Part shown: positions 42,116 to 51,447 of the stretch, piece after piece
Layout: each line of letters opens with the position of its first letter
How positions within the stretch are numbered: the first letter of the stretch is position 1
NCBI GenBank assembly: GCA_016235665.1
Contig: JACRJI010000003.1
Location: 1-64,000, forward strand
Source: a candidate division TA06 bacterium
GTDB lineage: Bacteria; Edwardsbacteria; AC1; EtOH8
Length of the DNA stretch: 64,000 bases
Direction of reading: 5' to 3'
Position numbers and translations under genes: made by a program
Notes under the pieces: generated by a model
Told to the model about the DNA's origin: nothing
Databases searched by the model: none
The model's input: only the letters and a program-made list of their open reading frames with translations

Positions 42116-43188
42116 GGTGCTCCTTTTTTTCCTTGGACAGCGGGCCGGAGTCTAAGGTTTTGCCCGGACCCGGTGACCTGTGTCCCCAGCTTCCAGCACA
42201 ATTGCCGTAGCCGGGCTTGAATGTCCCGGTCCTTCTTCCTCCCGGCCGGGACCGGCCGGTTACTTACGATCTCCAGGGGAACCATCGAGACCGCCGTCAG
42301 AGAATCTCCCTTAAGTTCCGCAAACAGCATGGCGCTTTCCCGGCAGACCTGATTTTTCTGATCAAAGATGAAATTCCCAAGGCTGTAGGCGATCAGCCCG
42401 TCCCGGTAAAATTCTACCCCTTGCAAAACATGGGGGTGATGGCCGTGCACCAGCTTGGCCCCGCAGTCAATGGCCAGCCGGCCGAGTTTTTTCTGGGTCC
42501 AGGTTGGAAGGTCCTTGTATTCAAAGCCCCAGTGGAAAGAGGCGACGATGATGTCGCAGGAATCGCGGATGGCGGCGATGGAACGGGCCACGCAGGCCGA
42601 GTCGGCCGGGGCGATGTTCACGGCCCCGTGATCTTTGGCAATGTCCAAGAGATAAGGTTCGCAAAAGGCCACCAGGCCTATTTTTTTGTTTTTGACCCGA
42701 AGATATGACGGCCGGGCCAGGATCACGGTATCCCCGGATGGATCAACCATTGTTCGAACCAGCCCGCCGTAGGCGATGCCCGCGGTGTCCAGCACCCCGG
42801 TGCAATCAAAAAGGCCCTGGATGCCGCAGTCCAGGGTGTGGTTATTGGCCAGGGACATCATGTCGAACCCCGCCTTCTTGAGTTCCAGGGCGGCTGTGAT
42901 GGTGTCGCCCTTAAAATGCCAGGGGCTGGTGCTTTGGTTTTCGGCCGAGGTCAAAGGGGATTCCAGGTTGCCTATAGTGAGGTTGGCTCCGGCCGTCAGC
43001 GAACAGGTCCCGGCAAAGGGGTAGCCCGTGCCGTATCTGTCCGACATCCTCTTAACCCCCCGGCCCAGCATGATGTCCCCGGTCAGGCAAAACCGGATGG
43101 CAGGATCGTTCTGCGCCCGGACCGTGGTTGTGATCAACGTCCCCGCAAGCATCGCAGCGGGAAGAACTATGGCCAGTATTTTTCTCAT
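42112..43188 (-). CDS. CapA/PgsA-type metallophosphatase-fold protein
   Basis: 358 residues with a signal peptide (1-25). The CapA family signature is present: LTGDIMLGRGV, GNLESPLTS, ANNHTLDCG, SFHWGFEY and HGHHPHVLQG ... GNFIFDQ. In Bacillus, CapA/PgsA takes part in poly-gamma-glutamate export; most homologues are calcineurin-like phosphatases of unknown substrate. The gene is the last of the glycosidase operon, 14 bp after the deacetylase-like gene. A cell-envelope polymer role is inferred. Confidence 0.9.
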   Translation of the reverse strand: MRKILAIVLPAAMLAGTLITTTVRAQNDPAIRFCLTGDIMLGRGVKRMSDRYGTGYPFAGTCSLTAGANLTIGNLESPLTSAENQSTSPWHFKGDTITAALELKKAGFDMMSLANNHTLDCGIQGLFDCTGVLDTAGIAYGGLVRTMVDPSGDTVILARPSYLRVKNKKIGLVAFCEPYLLDIAKDHGAVNIAPADSACVARSIAAIRDSCDIIVASFHWGFEYKDLPTWTQKKLGRLAIDCGAKLVHGHHPHVLQGVEFYRDGLIAYSLGNFIFDQKNQVCRESAMLFAELKGDSLTAVSMVPLEIVSNRPVPAGRKKDRDIQARLRQLCWKLGTQVTGSGQNLRLRPAVQGKKGAP

Positions 43189-43202
43189 TCTTACGGACGC
43201 TT

Positions 43203-44285
43203 TTATTGGCCGATCCTGGAGACCGAAATAAAGTCAAACTCCTTTTTCGTTTTTTCTCCCGCCGTCTCCTTTAGGGCCTTGATGAATGCCGGGCTGGCCG
43301 GGGCCAGAACAATGTACCGGCCCTTTTCCCGGCAGGCGCTCAGCGCCTTGTTCAATTGCCCGGCGGCGGAAGAACGGGGATCCTTGGCTTCAATGACCAT
43401 ATCCGGCTTCAGGTACCGGCATTCCAGCTGGCCGGCCAGTTCAAAAGCCAGGGAGCGAGTGGAGGGCTGGGGTTCCAGGAAGATCAGGCCCTTTTGGAGG
43501 CAGTATTTAAGAACAATGTTGCAGACCCGGGAATCCTCCAATGCCCGGGATCCGGCCACGGCGTAAAAACCGGCGGCCTTGGGATAAAGCTTTAAAGCCT
43601 GGTCCATCTTGGCCTTGATCTTCAGTTCCGAGTCATCCACCAGGATCGTGCCGGGGCCGGGATCCTGCCGGGGGTATCCCTTGGGCTCCAGCGGCAGGGC
43701 CGCCAAAACCGTTTTGCTGATATTTTGAGCGGAAGCCTTGATTATCAGGGTTGCCGCCTGGGGACAGTTCAGGAATTCCTGGGCGGTCTTGGTGTCCTGG
43801 GGGGGCCAGTTGTATATTACTATCACCATCCTGGGTTTTGCGGCCGGAGGAACGATCTCGGACCTTTTCCTTTTCACCAGGATATTTACCGTCAGCGTCT
43901 CCTGAAAGGCATAGCTCAGCTTAAGCGTCTGTTTTTTGCTGTCCTCTTCGGCCGCCACGGTCTTAAGACCGCAGGATCCTGCCATCCGGCTCAGGCGCAG
44001 GTTCAGCAGGATATAGGAAACATCCTTGCCGGCCGCTATCTGATACCAGGTTCCCGAGTCCGGCCCAACCGTCAATGGCCGGACCGCCAGGCTGTCATCC
44101 TTCAATCCTGACAGGGCCTGGTCAAAGGCCTTAAGCCCCCCGGCCTCCCGGGCAAAGGAGATCGGACCGGGCCGCGGGATCTTCACTCCGCTGCTCCACA
44201 AATACTTCATGACCAGGGCGGCGGCCACAATGGCCGCCAGGGCCAGGATCACGCCCCTGAAGTTGTTGTTCTTCTTTTTTGCCAT
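43203..44285 (-). CDS. Divergent polysaccharide deacetylase (YibQ-like)
   Basis: 360 residues with one N-terminal membrane anchor (about 10-28). The C-terminal half (about 150-360) follows the YibQ-like NodB fold (LPLEPKGYPRQDPGPGTILV, then KGLIFLEPQPSTRSLA). The usual NHMGS stretch reads FYAVAGSRAL, so some metal ligands are missing and it is probably inactive or altered. It starts one base into the glycosidase stop codon (overlapping TGATG), indicating coupled translation. Confidence 0.8.
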   Translation of the reverse strand: MAKKKNNNFRGVILALAAIVAAALVMKYLWSSGVKIPRPGPISFAREAGGLKAFDQALSGLKDDSLAVRPLTVGPDSGTWYQIAAGKDVSYILLNLRLSRMAGSCGLKTVAAEEDSKKQTLKLSYAFQETLTVNILVKRKRSEIVPPAAKPRMVIVIYNWPPQDTKTAQEFLNCPQAATLIIKASAQNISKTVLAALPLEPKGYPRQDPGPGTILVDDSELKIKAKMDQALKLYPKAAGFYAVAGSRALEDSRVCNIVLKYCLQKGLIFLEPQPSTRSLAFELAGQLECRYLKPDMVIEAKDPRSSAAGQLNKALSACREKGRYIVLAPASPAFIKALKETAGEKTKKEFDFISVSRIGQ

Positions 44286-47200
44286 CAGCTGATCATGCCC
44301 GTATATTTGTTGAGGTCATAGCCTGATTCTTCGGCGGACTGGATATACTTCCTGTCAATCTTCAATATTCGCAGCAGTCTCTTGGCCGCCTTGATTCCCG
44401 GCTTTTCCTCCATGAGGGAGACCACTGTCTGCCAGTATAGCAGGGTAAGGAACCTTTCCCGGTTGAACCACAGTATCCCCTGGTGCCAATTGCATCCCAG
44501 GAATTCCTGCACCCGGGGCTGGCTTAAGAAATCTTTGAACCTGCCACTGTCCTCCAGCAAGTTGTCCCTGGTTGTTTCGGGGAGAGCCAGGTTCTCCCAC
44601 AACCAGCGCATTTGCGAGGCTGTTTCCCGGGCCACGCCCCCGGCCTGCAGTGACTCTGCGGCCTTTTCCCCGTACAAACCGGCGGAGACTGCGTCCCCCA
44701 GCCCCTGCCGGAGTGCCTTCTGCAGCAGTACGGCGTATAAGAACTTGTATCCGGGATCGTTAAACAGAGTAAAAGACATTTCAGCTTCGGGAACAGCTTT
44801 TAAATACTTTTGGCCCAGGTGAGAGGCTCTGATGCTTTTGAGCTCCGGTTCATTGGCCAGTCTGGAAACTGATTTGAACTGTTTTTCCGCCTGCCTGATG
44901 ACATCGTCTTCAGCGGACAGCGGACCAATTATCTTTTCGGCTTCTATAAAATATCTTTTCAGGGAGGAGTTTTGCTGCGATATGAGGACCGTCTGCTTTT
45001 CCGGAGAAGCCAGGTATTCCCGGCCAAGATCCGCCGCCGCCAGTGGAAGGAAAAGCTTTGATACTTCATTCAGCACTCCGGCCAGCTTCAATTCCCACAA
45101 GGCCCGGCCCATTTCCGGCACGCCCCGGCCCGACAGATGCCGGCACAAATTCCCGTATTCTTCCCCATCAACTTTGCGGAAGGAAGAAAGCAGATTATAT
45201 TGGTAACCGTTCAGGCTGAAATAAAATCCCTTCTCGATCAGCTCCCCGGACGTCTTGATGTACTCCAGCCCCAAGACCTCGTCCCTGAAGATGTACCAGC
45301 CTCCGTGCGTCAGCTGCAGGCGCTGGGCCAGGCTGCTTTTCCCGGCCTGTCTGTCGTTCTCATCCCGGCGCTGGCTGACCGTTTCCCGTATCCATCCCGC
45401 CACCGACTGCAACCGGTTGTTGTAAATGAACAGGGCCTGTTCCGGCCCCTGCCCGTTGGAGTAGGCATAAATGTCCGGATGGATGTGGCCCTGTTCCGAG
45501 ACCGCGTCGTAAAAGGCGAACTGGTCCACCCCGCTGAACAAATGGCGCTTTTTAAGCAGGGGAAAGATCTCCCGCTGGTGCCGTTCCATCAGCCCCTGAT
45601 CCTCGGTCTCGTTCTGGTAGGAGCGGCCGTACTCCATCCCGTACTTTTCGCCAAACCCTTCCAGCTGGCCGTGGCCGAACAGCGGCAGGCCGGGCAGGGT
45701 GGCCATCATGGCGCAGACCCCGAAATACTTGTCCCCCCTGCCGAAGTGGGCGGCGGCCGGCTCCTCGTCGGGGTTGCTGAGGAAGTTGACAAAGCGTTTC
45801 AGTATCTCGGGGTTGAACTCCAGCACGTTCCGGATCACCGTCCGGTAATTGGAATTCTCCTCCTTCTTCAGCATGTTCATGAAGGCGCTGTTGTAGACCC
45901 GGTGCATCCCCAGGGTTCTCACGAAGAATCCCTCCATCAGCCAGAAAGCCTCGGCCAGCAGCAGGGTCTGGGGGGCCTCGGCGGCGATCCGGTCCACCAC
46001 GGTCCGCCAGAACTCGGCCGGGAAGGCCCGCTCGAAATCCTGGCGGGACAGGCCCTGGCCGGCCCGGGAGGGGATGTCGCCGCCCGAGCCCGGTTCCGGG
46101 AACCACAGCCTCTGGTAATGGCGCTTGGCCAGGGTCATGGCCGCGTCGAAGCGGATGATGGAGGAATAGCGGGCCACGGTCAGTATCTTCTCCATCACCG
46201 CCTCCCGCACCGCCGGCAGCAGAAAGTTCAGCTGGGCGGTGTCGTTCCAGGGCAGGTGGGTGCCGTCATTGCCGTGATAGATGTAGCGCGCCTCTCCGGA
46301 ATTCTTGTCAACCCGCTTGAAGACCACCGCCGCATCCCGGCGATTCCAGTAACCGTCCTCTATGAAAAGGCCTATGCCTGGGTCCTCCGAAAGATCGGGG
46401 CCGTTGAAGGCATACCCCGGAAAGGGCGGCTGGGAGGTCTGGACGAACCAGTCGGGATGCTCCACTATCCACCGGGAATACAGGCCGGTGTGGTTGGGCA
46501 CCATGTCCACCGCCAGCCTTATCCCGCAGCGCTGGGCCCTGTCCTTCAGGTTCCAGTAGGCCGGGTCCCCGCCCAGGTCATGGGAGATGGAATAATCGTA
46601 AAGCGAATAGGCCGAGGCCAGCGCTTCCTGGTTCCCGGTCATCTGCTTGATCCGGCGGGAGGCGGAACTGCGCTGCCAGATGCCGATCAGCCACAGGGAG
46701 TTGAATCCCCGCTGGGACAGCAGCTCCAACTCCCGGTCGGGGACCTGGTCCAGGGTGGTTATCGGGTATCCGTATTTCTGCGACAGCTGGTAAAGCCAGA
46801 CCGGGGCATTCTTGGCCATCATCACCACGTTGGGCATCCAGTCCAGGTCCGGGGAAAAGGCTTTTGGCTCGTACTCCGGGCCGGCTTTGGCGCCTGGGGC
46901 GGCCCCGCTGAAATCCAGCACCCGAGACGGTCCCGGCCCGCCGCCCCTCATCCGCTCCTCTTCCCGGATGATGTCCAGCGCCAGCAACAGTTTTTGGAAC
47001 AGCCGCTCCAGCGCCCCGGCCGGCAGTATCTCCAGCCAATGGAGTTTTATATAGTTCAGCTGGTCCGCCAGAGAGTATGGATGGGCCCTGGACGGGGCCA
47101 GCAGCAGTTCCACCAGGTTCTGGTTGAAGGGGCCGAACCCGGGCTGTCCGGAGAAAAAGATCTTTAGTGATTCCGTTAACTCCGGGTACCGGCTGTTCTG

Positions 47201-47746
47201 CCGCAACGGCAGGTCGCCGAATAATTCGCCGAACGGCTCCAGGGCAGGGTTCTGATTGGCTGTCCACAGCAGCAGCATTTCCTCCAGGGAGATCTCCCTG
47301 TGGGACACTTTGGCGGTGCTGCCTTTAAGATATTCTGCCAGGGTGATCTGCCGACGGTGCACTAAAAGCGGAGGAAAGGTTTTGACGAATTCCGTCAGAC
47401 AGTCTTTAGTGTCAGCCGGGGAAAGCTCCCGGTCCAGGTGCGCCAGGGCCTGGGAAAATGCCTTCTGGTTGACCCGGGCACGGTACTGGGCTATCACATA
47501 GTGCTGCAGCTCGTCGATCAGGCCCATGGCGGCCAGCTGTCCGGCCGTGATCTGAACCCCGGAACAGTTCATTTTATATGCCAATTGCCGGGCGGCGTTC
47601 AGATCGGCCAGGATCACGTTGCCGGAAATGGAAAAAAGGCCATCGTCACAGCCGTACTTCTTTCTGGCGGCGGCCGAGATGTGAAACTCGTAAAGAGGAT
47701 TGGGGGAGGCCTCGCCCGTTATCCCGGGCAGGACTATTTTAACCAT
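44285..47746 (-). CDS. Large GH13 alpha-amylase-family protein
   Basis: 1153 residues. The GH13 barrel spans about 300-760. Region I DMVPNHTG (about 415), region II IRFDAAMTLA (nucleophile Asp, about 533) and region III LLLAEAFW (acid/base Glu, about 597) are present. Region IV reads NFLSNPDEE (about 659), where His of the common NHD is Pro while Asp is kept. N- and C-terminal helical extensions are unassigned. There is no signal peptide, so it is cytoplasmic; glycogen or maltodextrin handling is likely. The start is set by the promoter at 47780-47807. Confidence 0.88.
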   Translation of the reverse strand: MVKIVLPGITGEASPNPLYEFHISAAARKKYGCDDGLFSISGNVILADLNAARQLAYKMNCSGVQITAGQLAAMGLIDELQHYVIAQYRARVNQKAFSQALAHLDRELSPADTKDCLTEFVKTFPPLLVHRRQITLAEYLKGSTAKVSHREISLEEMLLLWTANQNPALEPFGELFGDLPLRQNSRYPELTESLKIFFSGQPGFGPFNQNLVELLLAPSRAHPYSLADQLNYIKLHWLEILPAGALERLFQKLLLALDIIREEERMRGGGPGPSRVLDFSGAAPGAKAGPEYEPKAFSPDLDWMPNVVMMAKNAPVWLYQLSQKYGYPITTLDQVPDRELELLSQRGFNSLWLIGIWQRSSASRRIKQMTGNQEALASAYSLYDYSISHDLGGDPAYWNLKDRAQRCGIRLAVDMVPNHTGLYSRWIVEHPDWFVQTSQPPFPGYAFNGPDLSEDPGIGLFIEDGYWNRRDAAVVFKRVDKNSGEARYIYHGNDGTHLPWNDTAQLNFLLPAVREAVMEKILTVARYSSIIRFDAAMTLAKRHYQRLWFPEPGSGGDIPSRAGQGLSRQDFERAFPAEFWRTVVDRIAAEAPQTLLLAEAFWLMEGFFVRTLGMHRVYNSAFMNMLKKEENSNYRTVIRNVLEFNPEILKRFVNFLSNPDEEPAAAHFGRGDKYFGVCAMMATLPGLPLFGHGQLEGFGEKYGMEYGRSYQNETEDQGLMERHQREIFPLLKKRHLFSGVDQFAFYDAVSEQGHIHPDIYAYSNGQGPEQALFIYNNRLQSVAGWIRETVSQRRDENDRQAGKSSLAQRLQLTHGGWYIFRDEVLGLEYIKTSGELIEKGFYFSLNGYQYNLLSSFRKVDGEEYGNLCRHLSGRGVPEMGRALWELKLAGVLNEVSKLFLPLAAADLGREYLASPEKQTVLISQQNSSLKRYFIEAEKIIGPLSAEDDVIRQAEKQFKSVSRLANEPELKSIRASHLGQKYLKAVPEAEMSFTLFNDPGYKFLYAVLLQKALRQGLGDAVSAGLYGEKAAESLQAGGVARETASQMRWLWENLALPETTRDNLLEDSGRFKDFLSQPRVQEFLGCNWHQGILWFNRERFLTLLYWQTVVSLMEEKPGIKAAKRLLRILKIDRKYIQSAEESGYDLNKYTGMIS

Positions 47747-47779
47747 ATGGTGGACTCTAGTGCGAACTGCATTGATATG

Positions 47780-47807
47780 ATTATACATTATTTTTGGCAT
47801 AAAGCAA
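47780..47807 (-). promoter_or_regulatory. Sigma-70 promoter of the glycosidase operon
   Basis: On the minus strand, TTGCTT (47807-47802), a 16-bp spacer and TATAAT (47785-47780). Transcription would start near 47773, which excludes the upstream in-frame codons as starts. Confidence 0.7.
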
Positions 47808-47840
47808 CCAGAAATATGGCTTCCCAAAAGAAGCTAACGT

Positions 47841-47869
47841 AAAACCCCTTCCGCTGGGGAAGGGGTTCT
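47841..47869 (-). terminator. Terminator of the DUF1028 gene unit
   Basis: The stem AACCCCTTCC / GGAAGGGGTT with a 5-nt loop; on the minus strand it is followed by TTTTAC, 19 bp after the DUF1028 stop. Confidence 0.8.
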
Positions 47870-47887
47870 GTTGATTCGCCGAAGTAG

Positions 47888-48952
47888 CTACCTGGCCTTT
47901 TTCCGCCAATCGCCGAGCTTCTTTTTGAACTCTGGATTCGGGGAGATGGCCAGGGCCTTTTTCTCCAGCTCCACCGCCTTTTTGAAGTTACCCATCCTGG
48001 CGTATATCTCGGCCGCGGTGTCCATGATGTTGGCGTCGCCGGGCGCCAGGGCCAATGCCTTCAAGGCCAGCTCCAGGGCCTGCGGCAGGCGGAAATCGTT
48101 GAGGGCCATCTCCCAGGCTATCCCGTTGTAAAGCTGGGGGTCGTCATGAAACTCGTCGGCGATCTCTGCCGCCCGGGCAAAGGCGTTTTCCGCCCGGGCT
48201 TGGTCGTTCTGCCTGGCCGAGGCGATGGCGATCCGGATATAGGCTTCGGCCCCGAACGTCTTTTGATGTAGCCTGAAGATCCGCTCCAGTTCCTCGATCG
48301 GCCGGGGATGGTCGTCCACCCTCAGGTCTATCATCCGGTCGTTGTATCCGGAGTAGCCTCCGGCCTCGGTCACCACCAGCATAGCGGCCGACTGCATCCC
48401 CCGGCTGTCGCCGCCGGCCGCCTGCCCGGCGTGAAGGGCGGCTATCAGCCTTTGGGCCAGGCATCCACGGGACCGGACAAAGGCCGCCGCCATGCTGTCG
48501 GCCACCTGCGGGCCGGCCAATATATTCCCCTGGACGCAGAAGCCTTCCCCAGCGATGCCGCCGGCCCAGGGCTGACAAAGCTTTCCGGTGAAGGTCACCG
48601 CCCGCCCGGCATTGTCGACGATTCCCGCCTGCCGGTTCTGGGCGCTGCTGTCCGCTGATAGAAGCGCTTTCAGGACTGAGTCCGCCGGCAGGCCCCGGGT
48701 TAGCATTTCCAGCCCTTCGGGCCCGTACCTGGTGTTGCCCCAAGCTTGGGAGGCCAGGGCGCCGATCCCCGCCCTGGCGTATGGCACCACTGCGCCCACC
48801 GCCAGGAACCGCGATTGCACCGCCACTCCCCATTCGCGGGCCACGGAATCGTAGGCCACTATGGAGAAGGTGGCGATATTGCCGTTCCCGCCTGCGACCG
48901 CAGCGGAGACTATCAAGACCGGCAGTGAGATTGCTAGTAGCAACGATTTCAT
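47888..48952 (-). CDS. DUF1028 protein with TPR tail
   Basis: 354 residues. A signal peptide is followed by DUF1028 (about 25-225: TFSIVAYDSVAREWGVAVQS, ASQAWGN, CVQGNILAG). This is an Ntn-hydrolase-like family with no assigned reaction. Two to three TPR-like repeats end the protein (about 235-345). AAAGGAG lies 10 bp before the ATG. It lies 33 bp after the M6 metalloprotease gene, probably the same transcript. Confidence 0.88.
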   Translation of the reverse strand: MKSLLLAISLPVLIVSAAVAGGNGNIATFSIVAYDSVAREWGVAVQSRFLAVGAVVPYARAGIGALASQAWGNTRYGPEGLEMLTRGLPADSVLKALLSADSSAQNRQAGIVDNAGRAVTFTGKLCQPWAGGIAGEGFCVQGNILAGPQVADSMAAAFVRSRGCLAQRLIAALHAGQAAGGDSRGMQSAAMLVVTEAGGYSGYNDRMIDLRVDDHPRPIEELERIFRLHQKTFGAEAYIRIAIASARQNDQARAENAFARAAEIADEFHDDPQLYNGIAWEMALNDFRLPQALELALKALALAPGDANIMDTAAEIYARMGNFKKAVELEKKALAISPNPEFKKKLGDWRKKAR

Positions 48953-48985
48953 GGCCGAGCATCTCCTTTATCCGTAAGTCCTAAG

Positions 48986-50869
48986 CTATTTCACCAGCAC
49001 CAAACGGGCGGTGGCCTGCCGGTCCCCGGAGGACAGGCGCAATATGTATATCCCGGCCGGCAGTCTTTTCCCGTGATTGTCCCGCAGATCCCATTTCACC
49101 AGATGCTGGCCGGGCTCCCGGCTGCCTAGTTCCAGGCTGGCCGCTTTTTGCCCGCTTATGGCATAGACATCCAGTCTGGCGGCGGAACGATTGTCCGTTT
49201 CAAAGCGAATGTCGGCAAAACCCGCCGCAGGATTGGGCCCGCAGGATATGATCCTTATTCCCCGGGAAAGGACGCCGGAGCCGGGCCCCCCGGAAACCCC
49301 GGCGGGAAAACCGACCGTAAAGCAGATGGAATCCCCGGCCGCCCCGATGTCGTAAATGTCCAGCCCACCCAATGACCCGTCGTGCAAAAATCCGGTGGGG
49401 TTGGTGGCATCGTTGATGGCGTTGCGGGCCGAGCCTTCCGAAAAATAGGCGGTGGAAATGGTGCCGTTGGCCGCAATTGTGCCTCCGGGGCGGTAGAGGT
49501 AGACCTCATCAAATATGGTGCTGCCGTCATAGTAGGCATTGCCTTCCCCGGCAAAACTGCTGTTGATCCGGTATACCAGCAGACCGGAACCGTAGAGCGA
49601 GTTCTCGTAGATCCCCGCCTTTCGGCGGTACTCCACCACATAATACTCCGAAACGGAGTTCGGCGAGGCGATCTTATAACAGGATCCCCCGGCGCTGTCA
49701 GCCAGCGGCTTCAGCCAGTAAGTCCCGGCCGTGATGATCTCCGGCATACTGTCCACCCAGCCGGTATAGTAATATTTCATGTAAGAGCTGGAATGGGCCG
49801 GCGGGTTGGGGGTGGAGCACATGATGTCCCAGATGCCGGTGGGAGAAAGGCTGGTGCCGGTGTAATAGTGGTAGAGATCGGGATACCCCACCGAGTGGCC
49901 CATTTCGTGGCACAGCACCCCCACGTTGAACTGCGACTGCATCTGAAAATTATAGTCCCAGACCTGCTTTCCGTTTATGTAGGCATCCTCATAATACATT
50001 GACCAGCGGTGGGACCAGAGCAGGGTGGCCCAGGCCGTGGTCGGGCCGCGGATCACAAAGCAGACATTGTCCACGTACCCGTCATCATCGGCGTCTATAT
50101 CCAGCCCGGCCGGAACCTGCCCGGCTATCGATTCAATGGCCCGCCGGAGCAGGCCGTGCTCCCTGGTGGCCCGGTCGTAGCTGTTGTTCCCGCCGGTGTA
50201 CCCTTCGGGATTGGTGGCGGCATCGTAGGGACAGTAGTAATTACGGTTCAAAGTATCCTGGTAGGAGACCACAAAGGTATCTCCCGACAAAGGATACAGG
50301 GTGGACCTTACCGTTAGCCTTTTGTAACTTACCTCATGAAAATAATTCCGCAGGGAGTTGGTCGATCCGGTGCTGTCGTTGAAGGTCCGGCCGTAGTAGT
50401 TTAACGATCCGGAGGTGTCCGGGAACTCCGTCTGATCGGCAAAGCTAATGAACACCACCAGATTATTTATCGCCCCGGTAGACGGGGTTTTGGCGCCCTG
50501 ACCGGCCATATACGGCATAGCCTCCCTGGCCTGCTGCAATACAAAAGGATCGTCATCGAGCCCCGGCACCAGCTTGGCTCCGGCCGGATCATCGCGGCCA
50601 GCTACCAACGGCCCCGGTACCAGACGGCCCTGCTCTTTGGCAGCGTATACTATGAACCCGGTGGCGGGGTCCTTTAACACCGTATATCCATTTTTGTCGT
50701 ACACCCGGTGATGGAACTCGTCCCCGGTCAGGAACAGAAATAGGTTTTGTCCGTCCGGTTGGGTCAAGGTGACGGGAGAATTTTCCACTAACACGGCCTG
50801 GGCCGTTGCCGTCCAGCCCAGGATAAACGCCAATAAAAATAGTTTGCCGCATGATAGTTTTAGCTTCAT
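48986..50869 (-). CDS. Secreted M6-family metalloprotease with C-terminal sorting domain
   Basis: 627 residues. The zinc motif HEMGHSVGYPDLYH sits near residue 322 (HExxH plus a third ligand region), typical of immune-inhibitor-A-like M6 peptidases. A signal peptide (1-26) and a pro-region precede it. The C-terminal FlgD-like domain (PNPAAGFADIRFE, GIYILRLSSG) matches the tails of the proteins at 7209, 27118 and 29820. It is a secreted protease. Confidence 0.93.
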   Translation of the reverse strand: MKLKLSCGKLFLLAFILGWTATAQAVLVENSPVTLTQPDGQNLFLFLTGDEFHHRVYDKNGYTVLKDPATGFIVYAAKEQGRLVPGPLVAGRDDPAGAKLVPGLDDDPFVLQQAREAMPYMAGQGAKTPSTGAINNLVVFISFADQTEFPDTSGSLNYYGRTFNDSTGSTNSLRNYFHEVSYKRLTVRSTLYPLSGDTFVVSYQDTLNRNYYCPYDAATNPEGYTGGNNSYDRATREHGLLRRAIESIAGQVPAGLDIDADDDGYVDNVCFVIRGPTTAWATLLWSHRWSMYYEDAYINGKQVWDYNFQMQSQFNVGVLCHEMGHSVGYPDLYHYYTGTSLSPTGIWDIMCSTPNPPAHSSSYMKYYYTGWVDSMPEIITAGTYWLKPLADSAGGSCYKIASPNSVSEYYVVEYRRKAGIYENSLYGSGLLVYRINSSFAGEGNAYYDGSTIFDEVYLYRPGGTIAANGTISTAYFSEGSARNAINDATNPTGFLHDGSLGGLDIYDIGAAGDSICFTVGFPAGVSGGPGSGVLSRGIRIISCGPNPAAGFADIRFETDNRSAARLDVYAISGQKAASLELGSREPGQHLVKWDLRDNHGKRLPAGIYILRLSSGDRQATARLVLVK

Positions 50870-50900
50870 GACCGCTGCCTCTTAAATGTTTCTTGGTTGC

Positions 50901-51377
50901 TTAAAACCTAACCCTGTCCCCGGGTTTTATACCGTTACTCTGGAACCACCCGGCGTTGGCCTCTATGGCGTAAAGGGCTGGACCCCGGGAGAGATAACGG
51001 GGAACCTCGTTCAGAGGTTCCATCCTGAGGATGTTAAGGATGATCCCGTCTTTTGAAACGAATGCTATGTCCAGCGGAAGATAGGTGTTCTTCATCCAAA
51101 ATGAAAGCGGCTGGGGATACTCGAACACGAACAGCATTCCTTCGTCCTGGGGCATCTGGTGGCGGTGCATCAGCCCTTGGGACCGGGCGGCCTCGTCTTC
51201 CGCCACTTCCACCCACAGCCTGGCCCCGCCCATGGCCAGCTGTACCTTGCCCGGCCGGGACTCCTTGGTGGGCAGGGTTTGGGTAGATGTCTCCTGTCTG
51301 CAGCCGGCAAGCACCGCCAGGCTGAGATAGGCCAGAACGAAAAAATATCTTTTTTGTATTTTCAAAATGCTAAACAC
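50901..51377 (-). CDS. DUF192 lipoprotein
   Basis: 158 residues starting at GTG. A lipoprotein signal (SLAVLAGC) is followed by a DUF192 domain (about 45-158; RSQGLMHRHQMPQDEGMLFV, FWMKNTYLPLDIAFV, YAIEANAGWF), a small beta-barrel of unknown function common in periplasmic proteins. It lies 31 bp upstream of the M6 protease gene and faces the same way. Confidence 0.9.
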   Translation of the reverse strand: MFSILKIQKRYFFVLAYLSLAVLAGCRQETSTQTLPTKESRPGKVQLAMGGARLWVEVAEDEAARSQGLMHRHQMPQDEGMLFVFEYPQPLSFWMKNTYLPLDIAFVSKDGIILNILRMEPLNEVPRYLSRGPALYAIEANAGWFQSNGIKPGDRVRF

Positions 51378-51403
51378 TTCTTGTGCAACTGATCCAAGTA
51401 AAT

Positions 51404-51430
51404 GAGGAGGCAGGTTATTCCTGCCTCCTC
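51404..51430 (-). terminator. Terminator-like hairpin
   Basis: A perfect 11-bp stem, GAGGAGGCAGG / CCTGCCTCCTC, around TTATT, 18 bp after the stop of the 51448-51828 gene. The T-run on the minus strand is weak (ATTTAC). Confidence 0.65.
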
Positions 51431-51447
51431 TGAAATTGTTTCTCCGT

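Noticed and set aside
45137-47167. 676-codon open frame on the plus strand opposite the glycosidase gene
   Set aside because: It is antisense to clear GH13 motifs and its translation is low-complexity Gly/Pro/Val/His text with no domain, as expected for a GC-rich shadow frame.
47747-47827. Longer N-terminus for the GH13 protein
   Set aside because: The extra codons overlap the -10 and -35 boxes at 47780-47807.
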